Assembly (NCBI GenBank): GCA_009845505.1 | Contig: VXZL01000047.1 | Span: 1 to 5,115 of the forward strand | Length of the DNA stretch: 5,115 nucleotides | Origin: Candidatus Poribacteria bacterium | GTDB taxonomy: Bacteria > Poribacteria > WGA-4E > WGA-3G | Direction of reading: 5' to 3' | In this document: piece after piece, positions 1 through 5,115 of the stretch | How positions within the stretch are numbered: position 1 is the first letter of the stretch | Layout of the letters: each line of letters opens with the position of its first letter | Program-made: the position numbers and the translations under genes | The notes under the pieces: model-generated | The model's database searches: none | Told to the model about the DNA's origin: nothing | Seen by the model: only the letters and a program-made list of their open reading frames with translations

Positions 1-1625
1 CCGAAGCAGAAACCGATACACCCGTTTTTACAGAGGTAACTTCGGCACTCGGTTTGACACAAACAGACGCGGTTTGGCCAGCAGGCACACATGCTCTGCC
101 CGAAGTCATCGGGAGCGGTGTCGCTCTGTTTGATTATGATAACGACGCCGCATTGGACATCCTGCACATCCGATTTCCACCACCGGGAAAAACCGATACA
201 CCCGCGCCTAACCGACTTTTTCAACAACAACCCGACGGCACGTTTGTTGACGTTACAGATGCGGCTGGCATCGGAGACAAGGGTTACGGACAAGGGGTTG
301 CAATTGGTGATGTGGATAATGATGGGGACGCTGATGTCCACGTAACGAACTACGGACCCGATGCATTTTACCGAAACAACGGAGATGGTACTTTTAGTCT
401 CGCAGACGTAGGTATCTCAAACGAGGGGTGGGGGACATCGGCGACTTTCGGCGATTACGATAGGGACGGATACCTCGATCTCTATGTTGCCAACTACGTT
501 CAATTTGATCCAGCAGCGGTGTGTCGTGGAAAGCACAGCGCGCCAGATTATTGTAATCCGCAAGTTTTTGATGCCGCTCCAGACTGTCTATTCCGAAACA
601 ACGGAAATGGCACGTTTACAGATGTGACACAACAAGCGGGTATCGCTGCAATGCCGGGAAGAGGGCTCGGCGTTGTTTGTCTCGATCTGACGGGTGATGG
701 ATGGGTGGATTTTTACGTTGCAAATGACGGCGAAGCAAATCAACTCTGGGTCAATCAGACAGATGGCACCTTCAGTGAGGAAGCGATCGTGCGTGGGCTC
801 GCCTTTAACGCTTACGGACAACCTGAAGGCAGCATGGGCATTGCAGTCGGAGATGTCAACGGTGATATGCGGGCGGATCTCTTCGCAACCCATTTGTCCG
901 GCGAAACGAACACGCTTTACATCACTACGCCTTATGCCGTGTTTGTTGATATGACTGAAGTCTCAGGCTTCGCTGGACACGATCTGCTTTTTACAGGCTT
1001 CGGGTGCGGATTTCTCGATTTCGACAACGATGCCGACCTCGATATTGCCCTTGTCAATGGACGTGTGAAGCGTGGGACTATTTTAGAGGGTGCCAACGTT
1101 GGCGAATTCTGGAACTTCTACGCTGAGCCGAATTTGCTTTTCCAAAATTCTCGGACGGCATCTGAAAATCCAGTATCAACCATCACTTTCAAGGATGTAA
1201 GCGCGCTTGCTCCCGATTTCACACACCCGGTTGAAGTGAGCCGCGGCATGGCTTTTGGGGATATTGACCGAGATGGCGATGTCGATATGGTGGTGAGCAG
1301 TTTGGACAATCGGATGCGCCTTTTCCGAAATGATGGCGCACCATCGCAGAACAACTATCTTTTTGTTCAAGCCATCACGCAGAACCGAGATGCACTCGGT
1401 GCCCGCGTGACACTACGCACCGAATCCCGCGATCTGATGGCTCACGTCCTGCCGGGAACGAGTTACCTCAGTAGTAGTGAACCGAGCGTCCACTTCGGAT
1501 TGGGAAAGATCGAGGCTGTCAAGGCGATTGAAGTACACTGGCCGGATGGGGATCGTGAAAAATTTCCGGGTTCAGCTGCCAACCGGCGTGTAACGGTGTC
1601 CCAGGGAGAGGGGGTGTCCTTTTGA
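1..1625 (+). CDS. CRTAC1-family FG-GAP/VCBS repeat protein with C-terminal ASPIC/UnbV domain (5' end missing)
   Basis: The frame is open from the left edge (first whole codon at position 3) with no stop upstream. The TTG at 54 is therefore internal: the preceding codons read PVFTEVTSALG, a typical lead-in to this family. The true start and any signal peptide lie outside the window. Counting from codon 54, seven calcium-loop motifs of DxDxDG type lie near residues 27, 86, 134, 211, 267, 322 and 403, e.g. DVDNDGDAD and DIDRDGDVD. Several are followed by RNNGDGTF-type strands. Seven repeats fit a seven-bladed integrin-like propeller. A two-cysteine insertion (C157, C167) before LFRNNGNGTF is typical of the family. 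Residues 433-515 form an ASPIC/UnbV domain with LGARVTL, PGTSYLSSSEPSVHFGLG and VHWPDG. The family is usually exported; its ligand is unknown and no catalytic residues are evident. It overlaps the next gene by 4 bases. Family assignment is strong, function is not. Confidence 0.93.
   Translation, partial: EAETDTPVFTEVTSALGLTQTDAVWPAGTHALPEVIGSGVALFDYDNDAALDILHIRFPPPGKTDTPAPNRLFQQQPDGTFVDVTDAAGIGDKGYGQGVAIGDVDNDGDADVHVTNYGPDAFYRNNGDGTFSLADVGISNEGWGTSATFGDYDRDGYLDLYVANYVQFDPAAVCRGKHSAPDYCNPQVFDAAPDCLFRNNGNGTFTDVTQQAGIAAMPGRGLGVVCLDLTGDGWVDFYVANDGEANQLWVNQTDGTFSEEAIVRGLAFNAYGQPEGSMGIAVGDVNGDMRADLFATHLSGETNTLYITTPYAVFVDMTEVSGFAGHDLLFTGFGCGFLDFDNDADLDIALVNGRVKRGTILEGANVGEFWNFYAEPNLLFQNSRTASENPVSTITFKDVSALAPDFTHPVEVSRGMAFGDIDRDGDVDMVVSSLDNRMRLFRNDGAPSQNNYLFVQAITQNRDALGARVTLRTESRDLMAHVLPGTSYLSSSEPSVHFGLGKIEAVKAIEVHWPDGDREKFPGSAANRRVTVSQGEGVSF
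1604..1614 (+). promoter_or_regulatory. Ribosome binding site of the TPR gene, inside the end of the CRTAC1 gene
   Basis: A purine-only run containing GGGAG and GAGGGGG ends 7 bases before the TTG at 1622. It lies within the last codons of the upstream gene. This supports the TTG as the start and suggests translational coupling through the TTGA stop/start overlap. Confidence 0.65.
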
Positions 1626-3214
1626 AGAAATTAACGCTCTGTTTATCTCTCATGCTCATCAACACATTTACACCCGTAGAGAGTGAGATTGATGTCCCAC
1701 AACCCGCGGACCTCGGTTTAGTAAAAGAAAAACTCCTTTTAGATGCTATCGAAGCTGCCCAAGGGTCAGTCCGAAACGCTCCAGACGATGCGAAGGTATG
1801 GGGGCACTTGGGGGATGTCTATCTGAGTCACAGCTGGGAAATTCCAGCGATACCGTGTTATCGCCAAGCCAGCCAACTCGCTCCGAATGAATTCCGGTGG
1901 TACTACTTACTCGGAAGACTCAACAAGCAGCACTACCCAAAAGAATCTGTCGAATACCTAACCCGTGCGCTCGCTTTGGATCCAAAATACGTGCCTGCAC
2001 ATCTCTATCTCGCTTCGGCACTCCGTATTTTAGGACGGCTTGATGAAGCACGCCACCATTTGGAACGCGCGAAGCAGCTCCAACCTGACAACCCCTTCTC
2101 TGAACTCTGGCTCGGCGAAATCGCGCTGTCGAGGCAGCAGATAGAAGCCGCTCGGACGCATTTGGAGAGAGCTCTGCGCCTGAATCCGGGGCAGAGCGAA
2201 GCACACGCCTTAATGGCACAAATCGCGATTACGGCAGGGGATACACAAGCGGCACAACAGCACGCACAAGCGGCACGCCAACCCAGTCAGTACGGTGAGT
2301 TAGCAGATCCAGCGTGGTGGGAAGTCTTACAAGCCGGTGTCACTGCGCCTCTGTATGCCGAACGCGGGAGACACTATATGTCAAGAGGGGATTATGCCCA
2401 TGCTGTGGCTGAATTTGCGCCGCTCATCACAGATACGCAAAAAGATATAAAAGTGTGGTTTGACTACGGGATTTCACTCATGCATACAAGGCAACATACT
2501 GAAGCCCTTGCTGTGTTTGAACGCACCCAATGGTTACTCCATAACGATGCGGAGATTCAGAAAGAGAGAAGTACAGACGAAATAGCGTATTTGAAAGCAC
2601 AAGCCTATAACTACATGGGACAGATCTACTATGAAATTGGACAGACGGACGCAGCAATTCTCGCCTGTCAAAAGACCCTTCAGTTCGGGGAATTACTCAT
2701 CAGGAGCGGGGAAAATGGCAAGCCTCAAGGACAATTGGGTTCGGATTACGGCACCTTTTTCTCGAATGTACACGCGAATCTGGCGATGGTGTATGAAAAC
2801 AGAAATCAACTTGAAACGGCGATCGGGTACTATCAGAAAGCACTTGAACTGCAGCCAGTAAAACTGTCTCTGCACCGCAACCTTGCCGGTGTCTATTGGA
2901 AAAAACGCCGTTATGCGGAAGCCGAGCCGCACTACAAACAGGTTATAGCCCACGAGGCAGAGAATGTCCAAGCCATTTACAGATTAGGTTTAATCTTTGT
3001 AATGAAGAATCACTACCTTGAAGCCATCTCCCATTTTAAAAAAGTTATCGAAATTGACGGAACGCACGTTCGCGCGTATGGTGCGTTAGGCGTCGCTTAC
3101 CAGAAAATAGGACATATTTCAGAGGCGATTGGTACCTTTGAAAAGGTTTTAGAATTAGAACCGGGTAATAAGGTTGCGTTAGACCTGCTCCAGCAGCTGC
3201 ATGAATCGAAGTAG
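1622..3214 (+). CDS. Exported tetratricopeptide-repeat (TPR) protein, about 12 repeats
   Basis: The 530-residue protein begins at a TTG overlapping the upstream stop by 4 bases, with a purine-rich ribosome binding site 7 bases before it. The N-terminus is a signal peptide: KK, then a hydrophobic stretch (residues 4-16), with a plausible cleavage site after V-E-S at residue 21. The rest is an alpha-helical TPR solenoid. Units start near residues 57, 91, 124, 158, 192, 244, 278, 323, 380, 414, 448 and 482. The clearest have the W/L-G-Y-A-F-P pattern, such as AYGALGVAYQKIGHISEAI followed by EKVLELEPGN. Non-TPR linkers lie at about 222-243 and 357-379. No enzyme domain or later membrane segment is seen. 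TPRs mediate protein-protein contacts, so I infer that it scaffolds or binds the co-expressed propeller protein in the periplasm or at the surface. The partner is not shown by sequence. Confidence 0.92.
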   Translation: MKKLTLCLSLMLINTFTPVESEIDVPQPADLGLVKEKLLLDAIEAAQGSVRNAPDDAKVWGHLGDVYLSHSWEIPAIPCYRQASQLAPNEFRWYYLLGRLNKQHYPKESVEYLTRALALDPKYVPAHLYLASALRILGRLDEARHHLERAKQLQPDNPFSELWLGEIALSRQQIEAARTHLERALRLNPGQSEAHALMAQIAITAGDTQAAQQHAQAARQPSQYGELADPAWWEVLQAGVTAPLYAERGRHYMSRGDYAHAVAEFAPLITDTQKDIKVWFDYGISLMHTRQHTEALAVFERTQWLLHNDAEIQKERSTDEIAYLKAQAYNYMGQIYYEIGQTDAAILACQKTLQFGELLIRSGENGKPQGQLGSDYGTFFSNVHANLAMVYENRNQLETAIGYYQKALELQPVKLSLHRNLAGVYWKKRRYAEAEPHYKQVIAHEAENVQAIYRLGLIFVMKNHYLEAISHFKKVIEIDGTHVRAYGALGVAYQKIGHISEAIGTFEKVLELEPGNKVALDLLQQLHESK

Positions 3215-3244
3215 CGACTTCAGTATGTGTAAGAAGAAGGTATG

Positions 3245-3301
3245 TGCTCGGGAAAGTCCCTCATAGACGCACTTAGACATCACCAAGCGCGCCTACGAGC
3301 A
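3245..3301. repeat. Inverted-repeat region in the convergent gap, with a copy of the AAGCGCGC element
   Basis: The gap between the convergent TPR and LamG genes (3215-3315) contains nested inverted repeats. An outer TGCTCG/CGAGCA pair lies at 3245-3250 and 3296-3301. An inner CGCACTT/AAGCGCG pair lies at 3268-3274 and 3285-3291; its one mismatch becomes a G-U pair in minus-strand RNA. A short GGGA/TCCC pair lies at 3250-3260. The right arm continues as AAGCGCGCCTACGAGC, resembling the elements upstream of both LamG genes. No T-run follows the structure on either strand, so I do not call a terminator, although a bidirectional end of transcription here would make sense. Nothing coding is seen in this gap. 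Confidence 0.4.
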
Positions 3302-3315
3302 AGAAAAAAGGAAAG

Positions 3316-4086
3316 TTATTGCCTGATATGATGAGTCGCCTTAATACGACCCCACGTTGTTTCGAGTTTGCCTTCAGGGTCAACTGCCAAGTAATTTTGA
3401 TACCCTTTGTCCATTAACTCTTGGATATCTTCTTGTTCCAATGCCGAGTGGAAAATCATGACTTCGTCCATCAGACCCGGGAAAAAGTTTCCGCCTGGAT
3501 CCCAGACACCACAGCCACCGATGTTAACGTCAAAAGGCGCTGCACCGTGATTCCCCCATTTCCCCTTCTGCTCGGCGTATTCACCATCGATATAAGTATG
3601 GACGTAGTCCTGAGTCGCGACACACCCGACGTGATGCCAGTTACCATCACCGTGCTTGTGTTTCCAAGGATTATTTGTCAGGCCCGCCGAAGGAGTCCAG
3701 AGGCTCAGCTCATTCGTCGTAATAAAACCAAACTCAGGTGCGTTGTTCTGTCCAACAAGTCCAGTCCGGGCGGGCGGATCGTCCGTGCTCTGTATCCATG
3801 CAAGAATAGTGAACTCTTCGAGAGCCTCAAGAAGTTTCTGTCCAGTTTTGACACATCCGGCTTTCCCATCAAAATCGAGTGCTTTGCCGAATTTACCATC
3901 TACCCACGGTGCTTTGACGACCTCGCCGTCGTTTCCTTGCCCGGATAAGTCTTTAGCGACCCCACCTTTGCCTTCGTCAAACAACCAGATACCGACCGCA
4001 GATTCAAAATCAATCTCGGCAGGACTGATGTGTGCAACAATGAGACTGAAACAGATTACACCGAGGGTTAATAAAACTTTTTTCAC
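3316..4086 (-). CDS. Secreted LamG (concanavalin A-like lectin) domain protein, downstream paralog
   Basis: I chose the GTG at 4086, giving 256 residues, over the far upstream start at 4242. The GTG copy has an AGGAAGG ribosome site and opens directly with a signal peptide (MKKVLLTLGV, cleavage likely after S-P-A at residue 23). It also matches the paralog's start and length exactly. The mature protein is one LamG/ConA-like jelly-roll: VGIWLFDEGKG (31-41), GKALDFDG (67-74), EFTILAWI (91-98), WHHVGCVA with YIDGEY (150-170), VNIGG (187-191), and the closing MDEVMIFHSALEQEDIQELM (206-225). A tail with AVDPEGKLETTWGRIKA (234-250) follows. Such domains bind glycans or proteins; no catalytic acid pair is recognisable, so a binding role is inferred. 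C78, C155 and C192 are shared with the paralog. C12 lies in the signal without a proper lipobox. It probably shares a transcript with the upstream paralog, 73 bp away. Confidence 0.9.
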   Translation of the reverse strand: MKKVLLTLGVICFSLIVAHISPAEIDFESAVGIWLFDEGKGGVAKDLSGQGNDGEVVKAPWVDGKFGKALDFDGKAGCVKTGQKLLEALEEFTILAWIQSTDDPPARTGLVGQNNAPEFGFITTNELSLWTPSAGLTNNPWKHKHGDGNWHHVGCVATQDYVHTYIDGEYAEQKGKWGNHGAAPFDVNIGGCGVWDPGGNFFPGLMDEVMIFHSALEQEDIQELMDKGYQNYLAVDPEGKLETTWGRIKATHHIRQ

Positions 4087-4092
4087 AGTTTT

Positions 4093-4099
4093 CCTTCCT
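4093..4099 (-). promoter_or_regulatory. Ribosome binding site deciding the start of the downstream LamG gene
   Basis: AGGAAGG on the minus strand lies 6 bases before the GTG at 4086. The surrounding ACTGTGAAAAAAGT context is the same as in the upstream paralog. The longer reading from 4242 would run through the leader stem-loop and the end of the upstream gene without an equivalent site. Confidence 0.7.
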
Positions 4100-4112
4100 A
4101 TGTTTACCGTGA

Positions 4113-4131
4113 GCGCGCTGGCAAAGCGCGC
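4113..4131 (-). repeat. GC-rich stem-loop in the leader of the downstream LamG gene
   Basis: A perfect 7-bp inverted repeat, GCGCGCT (4113-4119) and AGCGCGC (4125-4131), encloses a 5-base loop. It lies 6 bases upstream (in the gene's direction) of a TAAACAT motif and the ribosome binding site. The same arrangement precedes the paralog. It may affect mRNA stability or translation, or be a dispersed REP-like element. It lacks a T-run, so it is not a canonical terminator for the gene before it. Confidence 0.6.
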
Positions 4132-4159
4132 CCACGCGTGTTGGAAATAGAAATCGTTA

Positions 4160-4930
4160 TTACCTAAAATGGTTAGTCGCCTTAATACGACCCCAAGTTG
4201 TTTCGAGTTTACCTTCCGGGTCAACCGCCAAATACTGTTCAAACCCTACGTCCATCAGTTCTTGAATATCTTCCTGTTCCAAGGGGGAGTGGAAGATAGC
4301 GACTTCGTCCATTGCCCCTGAAAAGAAGTTTCCACCGGGATCCCAGACTCCACACCCACCAATATTGACATTAAAGGCAGATGCGCCGTGATTTGCCCAA
4401 CCGCCTTTTTGCTCAACGTATTCACCATCAATATAGGTATGGACGTAGTCCGTCGTAGCGACACACCCGACGTGGTGCCATTCACCGTCCCCGTGTTTGT
4501 ATTTCCAAGGGTTCTGTGTGCCACCAGCAGTAGGTGTCCAGAGATTAATAGAATTGGCATTAATAAAGCCGAATTCAGGGGCATCGTTTTGCCCGACGAG
4601 TCCAGTCCGGTTCGGCGGCGCGTCATTCGTTTTTACCCATGTGAGAATGGTAAACTCTTCGAGATTGTCAAGGAGTTTCTGACCAGTTTGCACACAACTG
4701 GCTTTTCCATCGAATTCAAGTGCCTTGCCCCATTTACCATCTACCCAGTTGGGGGATTTGACGAGCTCACCCTCGTTTCCTCCCACAGAAATGTCTCCAG
4801 CGACCCCCCCCTTGCCTTCGTCAAACAACCAGATACCGACTGCTGTCTCAAAGTCAATCTCGGCAGTGCTGATGTGAACAGCGATAAGGCTAAAACACAC
4901 CACGCCGAGGGTTAATAGAACTTTTTTCAC
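4160..4930 (-). CDS. Secreted LamG (concanavalin A-like lectin) domain protein, upstream paralog
   Basis: The start is a GTG at 4930 with GGAGG 8 bases upstream, giving 256 residues. The signal peptide is MKKVLLTLGVVCFSLIAVHI with likely cleavage after S-T-A (residue 23). The single LamG/ConA-like domain shows GIWLFDEGKGG (32-42), GKALEFDG (68-75), EFTILTWV (92-99), WHHVGCVA plus YIDGEY (151-171), NVNIGG (187-192) and MDEVAIFHSPLEQEDIQEL (207-225). A conserved tail, AVDPEGKLETTWGRIKA (235-251), follows. By hand alignment it differs from its neighbour at about 53 of 255 positions (about 79% identity). There is one residue inserted at N61 and one fewer at the C-terminus. C79, C156 and C193 match the paralog's cysteines. 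A binding rather than enzymatic role is inferred. As first gene of the minus-strand pair it is likely the promoter-proximal copy. The ligand cannot be read from the sequence. Confidence 0.92.
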   Translation of the reverse strand: MKKVLLTLGVVCFSLIAVHISTAEIDFETAVGIWLFDEGKGGVAGDISVGGNEGELVKSPNWVDGKWGKALEFDGKASCVQTGQKLLDNLEEFTILTWVKTNDAPPNRTGLVGQNDAPEFGFINANSINLWTPTAGGTQNPWKYKHGDGEWHHVGCVATTDYVHTYIDGEYVEQKGGWANHGASAFNVNIGGCGVWDPGGNFFSGAMDEVAIFHSPLEQEDIQELMDVGFEQYLAVDPEGKLETTWGRIKATNHFR

Positions 4931-4938
4931 AGTTTTTT

Positions 4939-4943
4939 CCTCC
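4939..4943 (-). promoter_or_regulatory. Ribosome binding site of the upstream LamG gene
   Basis: GGAGG on the minus strand, 8 bases before the GTG at 4930, is a strong Shine-Dalgarno match. A TAAACAT motif (4945-4951) precedes it, as at 4100-4106 in the paralog. Confidence 0.75.
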
Positions 4944-4956
4944 GATGTTTATCGCA

Positions 4957-4977
4957 AGCACGCTTCGGAAGCGCGCT
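4957..4977 (-). repeat. GC-rich stem-loop in the leader of the upstream LamG gene
   Basis: AGCACGCTT (4957-4965) pairs with AAGCGCGCT (4969-4977) around a 3-base loop, giving 8 of 9 pairs with one A/C mismatch that becomes G-U in minus-strand RNA. It lies 5 bases from the TAAACAT motif, matching the position of the stem-loop before the downstream paralog. Differing arm and loop sequences with a retained fold suggest the structure may be under selection, though two copies are few. Confidence 0.6.
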
Positions 4978-4999
4978 GCTACGATTAGATTCTGTTCTT

Positions 5000-5046
5000 A
5001 GTATAACTTCATAATAAATTATATTGCACAAAATTGCAAGAAAAAA
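5000..5046 (-). promoter_or_regulatory. Candidate promoter region for the LamG pair
   Basis: This AT-rich stretch upstream of the first LamG gene contains two -10-like boxes on the minus strand: TATAAT (5018-5023) and TATACT (5000-5005). No good -35 box sits at 17 bases: the matching positions read TTTTTT (5041-5046) and TGCAAT (5023-5028). An inverted repeat TTGCA/TGCAA (5024-5028 and 5035-5039) directly abuts the TATAAT and could be an operator. Either start would place the leader stem-loop in the mRNA. The call rests on composition and position only. Confidence 0.3.
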
Positions 5047-5115
5047 CCTGATTCAGACAAAGTCTCCTGTGCTTACACACAATCTAACTCATCCAAATCA
5101 AGCTTAAAGATGTTA

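Larger units (their letters stand above)
3316..4984 (-). repeat. Head-to-tail duplication: two LamG genes each with its 5' leader
   Basis: Units at about 3316-4136 and 4160-4984 share coding sequence of identical length, the same GTG start context, ribosome site, TAAACAT motif and leader stem-loop. Start and stop codons are offset by the same 844 bases. Similarity is highest near the gene ends: 55 of 60 bases match between 3334-3393 and 4175-4234. The middle of the protein has diverged more. Confidence 0.8.

Noticed and set aside
54..56. TTG at 54 as the start of the CRTAC1 gene.
   Set aside because: The frame stays open to the window edge and the upstream codons encode a family-typical lead-in. 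There is no ribosome site before 54 and no signal peptide after it.
1..1625. An enediyne-type biosynthetic locus, because UnbV-domain proteins occur near enediyne synthases.
   Set aside because: No polyketide synthase or other biosynthetic gene is present; FG-GAP/ASPIC-UnbV proteins are widespread outside such clusters.
3250..3260. GGGA/TCCC hairpin after the TPR gene as its terminator.
   Set aside because: The stem is 4 bp and no T-run follows on the plus strand.
4087..4242. A 52-residue N-terminal extension of the downstream LamG protein from a start at 4242.
   Set aside because: It overlaps the end of the upstream gene in another frame and crosses the leader stem-loop. It would bury the signal peptide, and the paralog starts at the equivalent of 4086 with a good ribosome site.
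3421..4915. Long plus-strand open frames opposite both LamG genes (3421-3948, 4388-4915, 3656-4150, 4497-4682) that resemble each other.
   Set aside because: Their similarity follows from the sense-strand paralogy. They have no recognisable domain and lie wholly or largely inside well-supported LamG genes.
3316..4930. LamG proteins as lipoproteins, because of the Cys at residue 12.
   Set aside because: The residues before the Cys (G-V-I/V) do not fit a lipobox, and a better signal peptidase I site (S-P-A or S-T-A) follows at residue 23.
5041..5068. Terminator-like AGAC/GTCT hairpin (5057-5067) followed by six T's on the minus strand (5041-5046).
   Set aside because: The stem is only 4 bp and AT-poor pairing does not extend to the T-run, which lies about 10 bases away. 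It is too weak to call.
5073..5114. Possible tail of a further minus-strand gene (13 codons ending NIFKLDLDELDCV, stop at 5073-5075).
   Set aside because: Too short to distinguish from chance, and another minus-strand frame is also open for several codons there. Sequence to the right of the window would decide it.

Overview
The window looks like chromosomal DNA of a free-living or host-associated bacterium rich in secreted repeat proteins. The protein style points to Candidatus Poribacteria or a similar sponge-associated or marine lineage: small signal-peptide LamG proteins with a GIWLFDEGKG opening and a conserved C-terminal TTWGRIKA tail, plus a CRTAC1-type FG-GAP/ASPIC-UnbV protein beside a TPR protein. 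This placement rests on recognising protein families, not on a marker gene, so it is an inference. No phage, plasmid, insertion-sequence, CRISPR or RNA gene was seen.

Layout. Positions 1-1625 (+) carry the 3' part of a CRTAC1-like gene whose start lies left of the window. It encodes seven Asp-rich calcium-loop repeats, as in a seven-bladed integrin-type propeller, then an ASPIC/UnbV domain. Its stop overlaps by 4 bases the TTG start of a 530-residue exported TPR protein (1622-3214, +), so the two are probably translationally coupled. A 101-bp convergent gap (3215-3315) has inverted repeats but no clear intrinsic terminator. On the minus strand two paralogous 256-residue secreted LamG proteins lie head to tail: the upstream copy at 4930-4160 and the downstream copy at 4086-3316. 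They are about 79% identical by hand alignment and are separated by 73 bp. Both have GTG starts, similar ribosome binding sites, a shared TAAACAT leader motif and a GC-rich stem-loop just upstream, so the duplication included the 5' leader. Positions 4931-5115 hold the leader, a weak candidate promoter and an unassigned right edge.

How they may work together. All four proteins appear to be exported and all are built from binding or scaffold folds (propeller, TPR solenoid, ConA-like lectin sandwich). The plus-strand pair probably acts as one unit outside the cytoplasm. The LamG pair is a separate, probably co-transcribed unit of putative carbohydrate- or protein-binding surface proteins. No catalytic gene is visible. 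The least explained items are an AAGCGCGC stem-loop element found in all three intergenic gaps and the conserved tail of the LamG paralogs.
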